A stretch of 64,000 nt of DNA from positions 40,507 through 104,506 of the forward strand of contig JAUIKM010000019.1 in NCBI GenBank assembly GCA_030430495.1, written 5' to 3'. Below, one piece after another: positions 6,900 to 16,233 of the stretch. Source of the stretch: a bacterium. Lineage in GTDB: Bacteria; Bacteroidota; Ignavibacteria; Kapaibacteriales; UBA7675. The notes below the pieces were generated by a model. It worked only from the letters and a program-made list of their open reading frames with translations, was not told the origin of the DNA and did no database searches. Numbering within the stretch: position 1 is the stretch's first letter; the number at the start of each line of letters is the position of its first letter. Position numbers and translations under genes: made by a program.

Positions 6900-9800
6900 T
6901 CACCGAACCACAAGCACCTGAGTCACCGAGTCCTCAGTCCCGCCGTCGGCGCGAATAAACAGCTCAACCACGTACACGCCGGCCTCCAGCTGCAATCCCG
7001 TCGCCTCGCGCAGCAGAAGCTCAAAACGCTGGTCACCCGCCGCAAGAGTACCCAGGTCCTGCGCTGTGCGCCGCACGCCGCGCATATCCGTGATCTCAAC
7101 GCGCGCCGCCGCGGCGGCCTCAAGTTTAAAGTTTAACTGCACGCGCTCGCGCCCCGGGTTGGGCGTCAGTTGCAGGTCCCAGGCAGAGGCGTGAGCAGCC
7201 GCGGCGCCGGAAGCGCCCGACTTCGTTACCGCAACGTTCACAGTCACCGTCGCCGTCGAACTGCCGCCGTGGCCGTCCTCCACCGTGTAGGTGAACTCAT
7301 CCGTCCCGGTCGCCGCACCGGCCGTGTAGTCGATCGTTGTGCCGCCGCCCGAAATTGCCGTCGTACCCAGCGTTCCGTCCGTGGCCGAGACAATCGACAA
7401 CACGTGGTCGTCGACGTCGTCGTCGTTGTTTAACACCGTGATGGTCGTTACGGCCGAAGCGTCTACATTGCCTTTGACATCCGCTTCGGCCTGCGGCCGG
7501 CGGTTGCGGAACACAACGGCCAATGCGTCTTCGCCTGCGCCCGCCACGTATGCGTGGTCGCCCGCAGGTGAGAGCGCCGTCATCAGCGCGCCGCGCAGGC
7601 CGTCGAAGCCGGCAAGGCCGTCCACCGCGTTCTCGATAAACGTCACGTCTCCGTCTTCCAGCGAACGTTCAAACACCGCCACCGAATTGTCGACCGGCGA
7701 AGACGTCCAGACGTGACAGGCGTCGTTGCTCGACTGGACGGACCGCACCGCGGCAAGTCCTTCAACACCGCCCACACCGTCTTCCATGACGTCGTCAAAT
7801 GTTAAGCTGCCGTCAACCGCGTTGCGGTCGAATGTGGCCAGTTTGTTCTCCCCGCTGCCCGCCACATACACGTTTTTGCCGTCGGAACTGACGGAAACGT
7901 CGGATGCTTTGTCCAGTCCGTCGTTGCCGTCAATGCCGTCGCGGTAGGCCGCCACAAATGTTAACGCGCCGTCGCCGGTGTTGCGGTCGAACTGCACCAA
8001 CGCGTCGTCGCGCGTTGAAGTAACGTACACCTGCGCGCCGTCTTTGCTGACGTCCAGACCGATCGGCTGTCGCATGCGCGATACGCCGCCCGAGCCGTGT
8101 TTGTACACGCCCTCATAGGCCACACTGCCCGCCGCCACGCTGAAGTGCGCCAGTGAATGATCGTCGTAGCCGGTCACGTAAATGCTGCGGCCGTCGGGGC
8201 TGACGCTCAAAGCACGCGGCCGTTTAAGTCCGCTGATCTGCAATCCGCCGTCCATAGTGCCGCGCTTTTTACATTCCACATAACTTAACAAACCGGTTGA
8301 CGAATCGCGGTCGAAAATGGCAAGTGAATTGTCGCCGTAACCAACGGCATATACCTGAGCGCCGTCGGGGCTGACCGCAATATCGCTGACGTATTTAAGT
8401 CCTTTAACGCCGCCGCGCTGGTTGCGCACGCGCCCTTCGTAGCTCAATGCGCCGCTGTTTTCATCGCGCGTGAAAATGGCAATCGAATGGTCGGACCGTC
8501 CGGCGGCGTAGACGTGTTTGCCGTCGGGCGAAACGACGGCCGATTCAACGCCATCCAGACCGCGTACGTCGCCGCTGCGGTTTTTCTGGCGTTCCACATA
8601 TTCAAGATTTATCGGCAAACACTCGGAGTTGATCACACTGACGATGATGGCCGCGGTAGCGCGACAGCCGGCGTCATTTTCAATCGTATAGTTAAACAGG
8701 TCCGTGCCCGCATATCCACCGTCGGGCGTGTAGGTCACAACGCCGTTGGCATGTGTGGCCGAGCCGTTTGCGGGCATCTCCAGGTTAACAATGTTCAAGC
8801 CCGTTCCCGAGTCGTTTGTCAGTACGTTTGTGCTGACGCTGCCCTGCGTGCTCGTCATCAGGTCGGCGGCGGCGGCGATGAACGCTACCGTTCCGGCACT
8901 GAAGGAAGCCGAGGTTGTGCAATTAACTTCGTAGCTTCGTTCAACAGTCAGTTCACCGGAGTTGCCGGCTTCCCACAGCACTTCCACTGTGTGGCTTCCC
9001 TGACCACTCTGGATTGTCCCGCCGGTGACGCTCCACACAATTGTTGCGCCGCCAACGACAGGTTCGGCTGAGTACACGACAGGTTCATTGCTGCACTCGC
9101 CCGCCGCACCGCTGATACTGATGCCCGGATATACCGTCAGATTGGCGCTCGTCGCGCCCGCGGAAGTAAACAGCGTCAGCGTCAGATTGCCGGCCGTGCT
9201 TGTTAAACCGGCGGGGATCGTTGCAAGAATTTTTTGCGGCGTTAACTGCGAGGTTCCGATACTCGCCGTGCCGACGCTCGCGCCCGAACTGTTAAGCGTC
9301 GTAATCGTCGCACCGGTAACGGCCAGATCGATGCCGCAGAGTGTAACCTGCTGTTCTGCAGAGCTCGCCACAATGCAGGTCGGCGTCACGTCCGTAAGCT
9401 GCGGCGCTTGCAGGTTCAGCCAGATATCATCCGCCTGATTCAGTGCATTGGCGATGATCGCGTCAAGATCGCCGTCGTTGTCTACGTCGCCGATGGCCAC
9501 GCCAAAGCTGCTGCCGCTGCCCAGCGAGCTGGACGCAAATGTTCCGTCGCCGTTGTTTAACCAGATGCGTTGCGCGCTGCCGAAAGTATGCCCGACAATC
9601 GCGTCCAGATCGCCGTCACCGTCGAGGTCGCCGAGATCAACTGCTTCACCCTGGTTGTGGCCGAAGCTGGAACTGTTAAACGTGCCGTCGCCCTGTCCGA
9701 TCCAGATACTCTGCGGTCGGCCGTAGTGCGCCGTCACAGCGTCCAGATTGCCGTCGCCGTCAAGATCGCCCAATGCCACGTCCTGGCTGCGATCCGTACC

Positions 9801-12800
9801 AAAAGCCGTACTCGTGAACGTGCCGTCCCCGTTGTTTAACCAGATGCTCGCGCCCTGGTCGTAATTTGTGATGATTGCATCCAGATCGCCGTCGTTGTCA
9901 AGATCGCCAAGATCGGCTTTGCTGCTGTTGCCGGTGCCGAAGGCCGTGCTCGTGAACGTGCCGTCGCCGTTGTTTAACCAGATCTGGTTGGGCGCGCCGC
10001 TGCCGCCGGCCCCGATCGATACAATCACATCCAGATCGCCGTCGCCGTCCAGATCCCCGATGGCCGCGTCCTTGCCGTTGCCCGTGCCGAAAGACGAAAT
10101 GCTGAACGTGCCGTCGCCGTTATTCAACCAAATATCGTGCGAGTTAAATCCGGCCTGTATCACATCCAGATCGCCGTCGCCGTCGAGGTCGCCCAGGCCG
10201 TTGCCGGACTTGACGCCGCCGCCGAAGCTTGTGCTGTTAAACGTGCCATCGCCATTGCCCAGCCAGACCTGGCTGCCGTAACTTTCCGTGAATACCGCGT
10301 CCAGATTGCCGTCCCCGTCCAGATCGCCGACTTCGACGTCGAAGCTGGTCCGCCCGCCGAAGCTGGACGTGGTAAACACGGCCGAACCGGCATCCGCCGC
10401 GGCGCGGAAGGTCCAGACGGACGCGCTGCTGATCGGCACGCCGGCGCTGCTCTGTGCATTCGTCACGGTCACATGGATGCGTTCGCCGGCCTTGAAATCG
10501 GCGGCCGGATCGACGACAACTTTACTGCCGCCGTTGAGCGTCGAAAACGCCGCGCTGGTTGTCAACCGGCCGGTTTGTGCACCGTTGACAATAAAGATGG
10601 AATTTGTTGCAGAAGTCGGGTCAAGCGCTTCGCTGAAGGTCACTTCAATATTGTCGCTGCGCACGGCCGCCGTCGTAGCGGGTGCGGGCGAACGATCGGT
10701 GATCTGCGGCACGGAGACGTTCAGCCAGATTTCGTCCGCCTGATTGAGTGCATTTGCGATGATCGCATCCAGGTCGCCGTCGTTGTCAATGTCGCCCATG
10801 GCCACGCCGAAGCTGCTGCCGCCGCCCAGACCAAAACTCGTAAACGTGCCGTCCCCGTTGTTTAACCAGACCTTTTGTGCGCTGCCGAAGGTGTGCGCCA
10901 CGATCGCGTCCAGATCGCCGTCGCCGTCAAGATCGCCCAGGTCGACGGCTTCGCCCTGATTGGAACCGAAGGTCGAACTGTTAAACGTGCCGTCGCCCTG
11001 TCCGATCCAGATGCTCTGCGGGCGGCCGTAATGCGCCACCACCGCGTCCAGATTGCCGTCGCCGTCAAGGTCGCCGATGGCGACGTCCTGGCTGCGATCG
11101 GTTCCAAAAGCCGCGCTCGTAAACGTGCCGTCGCCGTTGTTTAACCAGATGCTCGCGCCCTGATCGTAATTTGTGATGATCGCATCCAGGTCGCCGTCGT
11201 TGTCAAGGTCGCCCAGGTCGACCTTGCTGCTGTTGCCCGTGCCGAAGGTCGTGCTTGTGAACGTGGCGTCGCCGTTGTTTAACCAGATCTGGTTGGGCGC
11301 GCCGCTGCCGCCCGCCCCGACCGTCACAATCACGTCCAGGTCGCCGTCGCCGTCGAGATCGCCGATGACCGCGTCCTTGCCGTTGCTGGTGCCAAAGGAC
11401 GAAATGCTGAACGTGCCGTCGCCGTTGTTTAACCAGATGTCGTGAGAATTAAATCCCGCCTGTACCACGTCCAGATCGCCGTCGCCGTCGAGGTCGCCCA
11501 GGCCGTTGCCGGACTTGACGCCGCCGCCGAAGCTTGTGCTGTTAAACGTGCCGTCGCCATTGCCCAGCCAGACCTGGCTGCCGTAACTTTCCGTGAAGAC
11601 CGCGTCCAGGTTGCCGTCGCCGTCAAGGTCGCCGACCTCTACGTCAAAGCTGGTGCGCCCGCCGAAGGTGGACGTTAAAAAGGTGAAGTTGACATCGCCG
11701 CCTGCCGCGGCGGTAAAGCTGTAAACCAGCGCGCTCGTAATCGGATCGCCGCCGGCATTACTCGCGCCGGTGACCGTCACGTAAACGCGCTCGCCGGGTT
11801 TGAAGTTGTTCGTCGGATCAAAATTGCGAATCGGGTTGCCGCTGAACGCGCCGCTCTCGGAAATGAATCCGGTCTGCGCGCCGAAAATGCGAATGTTCGA
11901 GGCCGTCACGGTCGCCACGCTCATCGTCGTGCTGAAGGTGATGTCGATGTCCGCGTCCACCGGCACGGCGATGGCGTTGGTCGCCGGACTGAAAGAGCTG
12001 ATCCTCGGCGCTGCCGGCGCGGCGGCGCCGCCGGTGTTTATCCAGATGTTCTGAGCCTGTCCATTGTTGGCGATGATCGCATCCAGATCGCCGTCCCCGT
12101 CCAGATCGCCCAGCGCCACGCCCGTACTGTTGCTCCCGCCCTGGCTGCTGCTCACAAATGTGCCGTCGCCGTTGTTGAACCAGATGTCTTCGGCAAACGT
12201 GAGGCCGTTGGCCACAATGGCGTCCAGATCGCCGTCGCCGTCGATGTCGCCAAGCGCAACGCCCTGGGCCGGCCCGCTGCCGAAGGCGCTCGTGGCAAAG
12301 CTGCCGTCGCCGTTGCCCAGCCAGATCCACGGCCCCCCGTATCTCGCAATAACGACATCGAGGTTGCCGTCGCCGTCGATGTCGCCGATGGCCGCCCCTC
12401 TCATGTTGCCGCTGCTGCCGAAGGTCGCCGCGCTGAACGTGCCGTCGCCGTTATTTAACCAGATGTGGTTGGCAGAGGCCTGGTTGATGATCACAATATC
12501 CAGGTCGCCGTCGTTGTCCAGATCGCCGATGACGGACTGGCGGCTGTTGCCGGTGCCGAAGGTGCGGCTGCTGAATACAAAGTCGCCGCAATTGAGCCAG
12601 ACCTCGTTGGCGCTGCCGGTGTTGCTCATCAGCACGACGTCCAGATCGCCGTCGCCGTCGAGGTCCGCCATATTGACGTCCATCGTTGCGCCGCTGCCGA
12701 AACTCGAGCTGCTGAAGGTCCCGTCGCCGTTGTTGGTCCAGATTTCCTGCGGCTGATTGTAATTTCCGACGATCGCGTCCAGATCGCCGTCGTTATCCAG

Positions 12801-14882
12801 ATCGCCCAGCGCCACGTCCTGCGAATTGCCGCTGCCGAAGGTCGATACGCTGAAGGCGCCGTCGCCGTTGTTCAGCCAGATGTCCTGCGGCTGTCCGTAG
12901 TTGGCAACGACCGCATCCAGATCGCCGTCCCCGTCCAGATCGCCGACGGCCACGCGCGTGGAAACTCCGCTGCCGAAAGCGCTCGTGTTAAACACGCCCG
13001 TGCCCGCATTGACGTCGGCGGTAAAGCTGTAAACCAGCGCGCTCGTAATCGGGTCGCCGCCTGCATTGCTCGCGCCGGTGACCGTCACGTAAATGCGCTC
13101 GCCCGGATGAAAGTCGCTGTCCGGATTAAAACTGCGCAGCGGGTTGCCGCTGAAAACGCCGCTCTCGGAAATGAATCCCGTCTGCGCGCCGAAAATGCGA
13201 ATGTTCGAGGCCGTCAGCGTCGCCACGCTCATCGTCGTGCTGAAGGTGATGTCGATGTCCGTGTCCACCGGCACGGCAATTGCGTTCGTCGCCGGACTGA
13301 ACGAGCTGATCCTCGGCGGCGTTGCGACCGGGCCGTTGTTCAGCCAGATGTTCTGCGCCTGGCCGACATTCGCAATGATCGCATCCAGATCGCCGTCGCC
13401 GTCAAGATCGCCAAGCGCCACGCCCAGACTGCCGTTCGCGCCAAGGGCGCTGCTCACAAATGTGCCGTCGCCGTTGTTGAACCAGATGTCTTCGGCTTCC
13501 GAACCGGTGTTGGACAGAATGGCGTCAAGATCGCCGTCGCCGTCAAGATCGCCAAGCGCCACGCCCGCAGATTGTCCGCCGCCGAAGGTGCTCGTCGCAA
13601 ACGAACCGTCGCCGTTGCCCATCCAGATCTGTTCGGCCCCATAGGTCGCCACAATAATGTCGAGGTTGCCGTCGCCGTCCAGATCGCCGATGGCCGCCCC
13701 GCGCGAGTTGCCGCTGACGCCAGAAGTAGCAGCGCTGAAAGTGCCGTCGCCGTTGTTGGTCCAGATCTCGGCTGTCTGATTCTGATTGGCGATGACAACG
13801 TCGAGGTCGCCGTCGTTGTCCAGATCGCCGATGACGGACTGGCGGCTGTTGCCGGTGCCGAAGGTGCGGCTGCTGAATACAAAGTCGCCGCAGTTGAGCC
13901 AGACCTCGTTGGCGCTGCCGGTGTTGCTCGTCAGCACGACGTCCAGGTCCCCGTCGCCGTCGAGGTCCGCCATATTGACGTCCATCGTTGCGCCGCCGCC
14001 GAAACTCGAGCTGCTGAAGGTACCGTCGCCGTTGTTGGTCCAGATTTCCTGCGACTGATTGTAATTTCCGACGATCGCGTCCAGATCGCCGTCGTTATCC
14101 AGATCGCCGAGCGCCACGTCCTGCGAATTGCCGCTGCCGAAGGTCGATACGCTGAAGGCGCCGTCGCCGTTGTTCAGCCAGATGTCCTGCGGCTGTCCGT
14201 AGTTGGCAACGACCGCATCCAGATCGCCGTCCCCGTCCAGATCGCCGACGGCCACGCGCGTGGAAACTCCACTGCCGAAAGCGCTGGTGTTGAACTCACC
14301 CGTGCCCACATTGACGTCGACGGTAAACTGGTAGACCAGGGCCTGCCCCAGCGGGTCGCCGCCCGAGCTCGTCGCGCCGGTCACCGTCACGGACAGCAAT
14401 TCGCCTGGATGAAAGTCGCTGTCGGGATTAAAACTGCGCAGCGGGTTGCCACTGAAAACGCCGCTTTCGGAAAGGTATCCGGTCTGCGAACCGAAGATAT
14501 TAATGTGCGCCGCCGTCAGCGTCGCCACGCTCATCGTCGTGCTGAACGTGATGTTCACATTCGCCGCGGCTGCAACCTGCGTCGCGTTCGTGGCCGGAGA
14601 AAGCGCCGTGATTTTGGGCGTCTGCGCCGCAAGCTGCGGAACGAGCCCGCCGCCGACGATCGCCATGCCCGCCGCCGCCAGCGAAGCGGCAATCCGCGGG
14701 CTCTTCAGCGGGTTGAGCAGCGCCGCCAGTTTTTCGATGCGCGACTGCAAAAATGCCTTGCGGGCGGTGAGCCGCGGCGAGGCATAACGCTCCGCCATGT
14801 CGCCCGTTTTGCGCAGGCGGCGGCAGTACTTTTTGTAACGGCGAATCAGTTCGAACCGATCGGCACGAGGTCGAAATTTCAT
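6900..14882 (-). CDS. Giant T9SS-exported FG-GAP/propeller surface protein 1
   Basis: 2,660 aa. ATG 14882 is chosen because GGAG lies 6 bases upstream; the frame opens 18 codons earlier. A long basic N-terminal region precedes a hydrophobic stretch near 67-90 ending QLAAQ, an atypical signal peptide. Four units follow, each a Big_5-like Ig domain plus a block of FG-GAP/VCBS repeats (GDLDGDGDLDAxxxN...IWLNNGDGTF, calcium-binding DxDxDG loops): about 89-517, 520-950, 955-1390 and 1395-1820. Then come an IPT/TIG domain (1827-1920), a PKD-like domain (1926-2000), a cadherin-like domain (2004-2080), a seven-bladed propeller (2087-2455, SPDGxxVYxxGxxDNxxxxFxRD), a second cadherin-like domain (2459-2550) and a T9SS type A sorting domain (2572-2660, LTPNPGRERV...GVYVVELF...VLVVR). 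It is probably a calcium-stabilised adhesin or matrix protein at the cell surface. No enzymatic site is seen. Confidence 0.88.
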   Translation of the reverse strand: MKFRPRADRFELIRRYKKYCRRLRKTGDMAERYASPRLTARKAFLQSRIEKLAALLNPLKSPRIAASLAAAGMAIVGGGLVPQLAAQTPKITALSPATNATQVAAAANVNITFSTTMSVATLTAAHINIFGSQTGYLSESGVFSGNPLRSFNPDSDFHPGELLSVTVTGATSSGGDPLGQALVYQFTVDVNVGTGEFNTSAFGSGVSTRVAVGDLDGDGDLDAVVANYGQPQDIWLNNGDGAFSVSTFGSGNSQDVALGDLDNDGDLDAIVGNYNQSQEIWTNNGDGTFSSSSFGGGATMDVNMADLDGDGDLDVVLTSNTGSANEVWLNCGDFVFSSRTFGTGNSRQSVIGDLDNDGDLDVVIANQNQTAEIWTNNGDGTFSAATSGVSGNSRGAAIGDLDGDGNLDIIVATYGAEQIWMGNGDGSFATSTFGGGQSAGVALGDLDGDGDLDAILSNTGSEAEDIWFNNGDGTFVSSALGANGSLGVALGDLDGDGDLDAIIANVGQAQNIWLNNGPVATPPRISSFSPATNAIAVPVDTDIDITFSTTMSVATLTASNIRIFGAQTGFISESGVFSGNPLRSFNPDSDFHPGERIYVTVTGASNAGGDPITSALVYSFTADVNAGTGVFNTSAFGSGVSTRVAVGDLDGDGDLDAVVANYGQPQDIWLNNGDGAFSVSTFGSGNSQDVALGDLDNDGDLDAIVGNYNQPQEIWTNNGDGTFSSSSFGSGATMDVNMADLDGDGDLDVVLMSNTGSANEVWLNCGDFVFSSRTFGTGNSRQSVIGDLDNDGDLDIVIINQASANHIWLNNGDGTFSAATFGSSGNMRGAAIGDIDGDGNLDVVIARYGGPWIWLGNGDGSFATSAFGSGPAQGVALGDIDGDGDLDAIVANGLTFAEDIWFNNGDGTFVSSSQGGSNSTGVALGDLDGDGDLDAIIANNGQAQNIWINTGGAAAPAAPRISSFSPATNAIAVPVDADIDITFSTTMSVATVTASNIRIFGAQTGFISESGAFSGNPIRNFDPTNNFKPGERVYVTVTGASNAGGDPITSALVYSFTAAAGGDVNFTFLTSTFGGRTSFDVEVGDLDGDGNLDAVFTESYGSQVWLGNGDGTFNSTSFGGGVKSGNGLGDLDGDGDLDVVQAGFNSHDIWLNNGDGTFSISSFGTSNGKDAVIGDLDGDGDLDVIVTVGAGGSGAPNQIWLNNGDATFTSTTFGTGNSSKVDLGDLDNDGDLDAIITNYDQGASIWLNNGDGTFTSAAFGTDRSQDVAIGDLDGDGNLDAVVAHYGRPQSIWIGQGDGTFNSSTFGSNQGEAVDLGDLDGDGDLDAIVAHTFGSAQKVWLNNGDGTFTSFGLGGGSSFGVAMGDIDNDGDLDAIIANALNQADEIWLNVSVPQITDRSPAPATTAAVRSDNIEVTFSEALDPTSATNSIFIVNGAQTGRLTTSAAFSTLNGGSKVVVDPAADFKAGERIHVTVTNAQSSAGVPISSASVWTFRAAADAGSAVFTTSSFGGRTSFDVEVGDLDGDGNLDAVFTESYGSQVWLGNGDGTFNSTSFGGGVKSGNGLGDLDGDGDLDVIQAGFNSHDIWLNNGDGTFSISSFGTGNGKDAAIGDLDGDGDLDVIVSIGAGGSGAPNQIWLNNGDGTFTSTAFGTGNSSKADLGDLDNDGDLDAIITNYDQGASIWLNNGDGTFTSTAFGTDRSQDVALGDLDGDGNLDAVTAHYGRPQSIWIGQGDGTFNSSSFGHNQGEAVDLGDLDGDGDLDAIVGHTFGSAQRIWLNNGDGTFASSSLGSGSSFGVAIGDVDNDGDLDAIIANALNQADDIWLNLQAPQLTDVTPTCIVASSAEQQVTLCGIDLAVTGATITTLNSSGASVGTASIGTSQLTPQKILATIPAGLTSTAGNLTLTLFTSAGATSANLTVYPGISISGAAGECSNEPVVYSAEPVVGGATIVWSVTGGTIQSGQGSHTVEVLWEAGNSGELTVERSYEVNCTTSASFSAGTVAFIAAAADLMTSTQGSVSTNVLTNDSGTGLNIVNLEMPANGSATHANGVVTYTPDGGYAGTDLFNYTIENDAGCRATAAIIVSVINSECLPINLEYVERQKNRSGDVRGLDGVESAVVSPDGKHVYAAGRSDHSIAIFTRDENSGALSYEGRVRNQRGGVKGLKYVSDIAVSPDGAQVYAVGYGDNSLAIFDRDSSTGLLSYVECKKRGTMDGGLQISGLKRPRALSVSPDGRSIYVTGYDDHSLAHFSVAAGSVAYEGVYKHGSGGVSRMRQPIGLDVSKDGAQVYVTSTRDDALVQFDRNTGDGALTFVAAYRDGIDGNDGLDKASDVSVSSDGKNVYVAGSGENKLATFDRNAVDGSLTFDDVMEDGVGGVEGLAAVRSVQSSNDACHVWTSSPVDNSVAVFERSLEDGDVTFIENAVDGLAGFDGLRGALMTALSPAGDHAYVAGAGEDALAVVFRNRRPQAEADVKGNVDASAVTTITVLNNDDDVDDHVLSIVSATDGTLGTTAISGGGTTIDYTAGAATGTDEFTYTVEDGHGGSSTATVTVNVAVTKSGASGAAAAHASAWDLQLTPNPGRERVQLNFKLEAAAAARVEITDMRGVRRTAQDLGTLAAGDQRFELLLREATGLQLEAGVYVVELFIRADGGTEDSVTQVLVVR
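9410..14617 (-). repeat. Four tandem ~1.3-kb Ig + FG-GAP units inside giant protein 1
   Basis: Corresponding landmarks recur at 14251 and 12949 (1,302 bp, 434 codons) and at 11501 and 10196 (1,305 bp, 435 codons). Units 1 and 2, and units 3 and 4, are closest to each other at the DNA level, with long stretches unchanged. This implies duplication of an already-paired array, possibly with ongoing recombination. Read with short-read assemblies in mind, copy number may be collapsed. Confidence 0.8.
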
Positions 14883-15249
14883 GGGGAGCTCCGGAAGCAG
14901 ACTTTCATGCGGAATGGAAAATACGACTTGCGACAAAGCGGCGTTTCAACTACTGGTGCGTTCAAACGCATTGACAAACAGAAAATAGCCAAAAGCGGCA
15001 AATAATCGCCTGTTCGCCCGTAATTCGTCGGATTGCCGGGAACCGGGACGCGCCTGCGCCAACGCACTCAACACCTTTCCGAAGCCGATCGCGCGCCGCG
15101 GCGAGGCAGACCGCGACGAAGATCGCGCCCCGACAACAGGGGACCGTTTGCATGCATTTCGTAATTTGACGCCAGTCCACTCCCCCCGCGCCCGGCCTTT
15201 GGCCGTGGGATTTTGTGCACGCGGCCCGGATCCCAGCCGGAAATTCTGA
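14883..15249. other. Divergent intergenic region between giant protein 1 and lpxD
   Basis: No gene seen. It must contain the promoters of both divergent genes. Positions 14958-15000 (TTCAAACGCATTGACAAACA, then GAAAATAGCCAAAAGCGGC) are a partial copy of the T-rich dispersed repeat. Confidence 0.45.
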
Positions 15250-16206
15250 ATGAAACTAGCTCAAGATCTTTGTGCCGCCGACATCCTTGCCGCCCTGCGC
15301 GCAATCGGTATTCAGGCTCAACTGCACCGCGGTGCGGCGGATACAGCCATCCGTGGATTAAACCTGCTGCCGCTGGCCCGGCCGGACGACCTCGTTTTTG
15401 TGGATGCGCCCAAATACTTTGCGGCGGCGCTGCAATCCCCGGCCGCCGTGATTCTGTGTCGCAACCTTCCGCCGGACGGGGCGGAGTCACAGACGAGCCT
15501 GATTATCACCGACGATCCTTTTGCTGCATTCGGCCGGCTCATTGATCATTTTGGCGCGCGCGCCGGCGCGGAGGCAATCATCGGCGCGGGAACGCAGATC
15601 GAAGCCGGCGCGCACATCGGCAAGGATGTTCGGATCGGTCGCAACTGCGTCATCCGCGCCAATGCCGTCATCCATCCCGGCACGACAATCGGCGACAATG
15701 TAATTATTCAGTCCGGCAGCGTCATCGGCGGCGACGGCTTTTATTATCAACGCCGGGCGGACGGCCTGCTCAGGTTGCCCTCCGGCGGCGACTGCATTAT
15801 TGCGGACGACGTGGAAATCGGCGCGGGCTGCACGATCGACCGCGGCGTCACCGCTGCCACGATGATCGGCGTCGGCACAAAAATCGACAACCTCGTGCAC
15901 GTCGGGCACGACACCGTCATCGGCGTGCATTGTTTAATTGCGGGCTGCGTCGGCATTGCGGGCACGGCGGTGATTGAAGACGAGGTGACGCTCTGGGGAC
16001 AGGTCGGCGTCGGCAGCCTGGTAAGGATTGGCCGCGGTGCTGAAATCCTGGCCAAAAGCGCGGTGTTGCAGAACGTCCCGCCCGGCGAACGCTGGTTCGG
16101 CACGCCCGCACGCGACGCGCGCCGACACATGCGGGAACTGGTGCTGCTTAAACAGATGACAGCAACGGACAAACAATCAACACCCGCTCAACACGACAAT
16201 GTTTAA
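15250..16206 (+). CDS. lpxD: UDP-3-O-acylglucosamine N-acyltransferase
   Basis: 318 aa. LpxD adds the second 3-hydroxyacyl chain in lipid A synthesis, transferring it from acyl-ACP to UDP-3-O-acyl-GlcN. The N-terminal uridine-binding domain shows LLPLARPDDLVFVDAPKY (about 39-56). The rest is a left-handed beta-helix of hexapeptide repeats (IGAGTQIEAGAHIGKDVRIG and following), with the conserved GGDGF (about 160-164) and HVGHD (about 216-221), whose second His matches the LpxD catalytic base. The helical C-terminus is intact. Length is slightly below the usual ~340 aa. The ABC exporter gene follows after 27 bp, so the two may be co-transcribed. No other lpx genes lie nearby. Confidence 0.92.
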   Translation: MKLAQDLCAADILAALRAIGIQAQLHRGAADTAIRGLNLLPLARPDDLVFVDAPKYFAAALQSPAAVILCRNLPPDGAESQTSLIITDDPFAAFGRLIDHFGARAGAEAIIGAGTQIEAGAHIGKDVRIGRNCVIRANAVIHPGTTIGDNVIIQSGSVIGGDGFYYQRRADGLLRLPSGGDCIIADDVEIGAGCTIDRGVTAATMIGVGTKIDNLVHVGHDTVIGVHCLIAGCVGIAGTAVIEDEVTLWGQVGVGSLVRIGRGAEILAKSAVLQNVPPGERWFGTPARDARRHMRELVLLKQMTATDKQSTPAQHDNV

Positions 16207-16233
16207 TCTGTCAACTGCCGGAACAGAAGCGCA

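Noticed and set aside
7500..8625. Propeller as a functional lactonase
   Set aside because: The blades show the generic SPDG/YVTN pattern within a structural protein; no lactonase active-site residues can be identified.
12465..15005. 846-codon plus-strand open frame opposite giant protein 1
   Set aside because: It mirrors the GC-rich DxDxDG repeats of the real gene. Its translation is a low-complexity echo (VQIAVAV repeats) with no domain.
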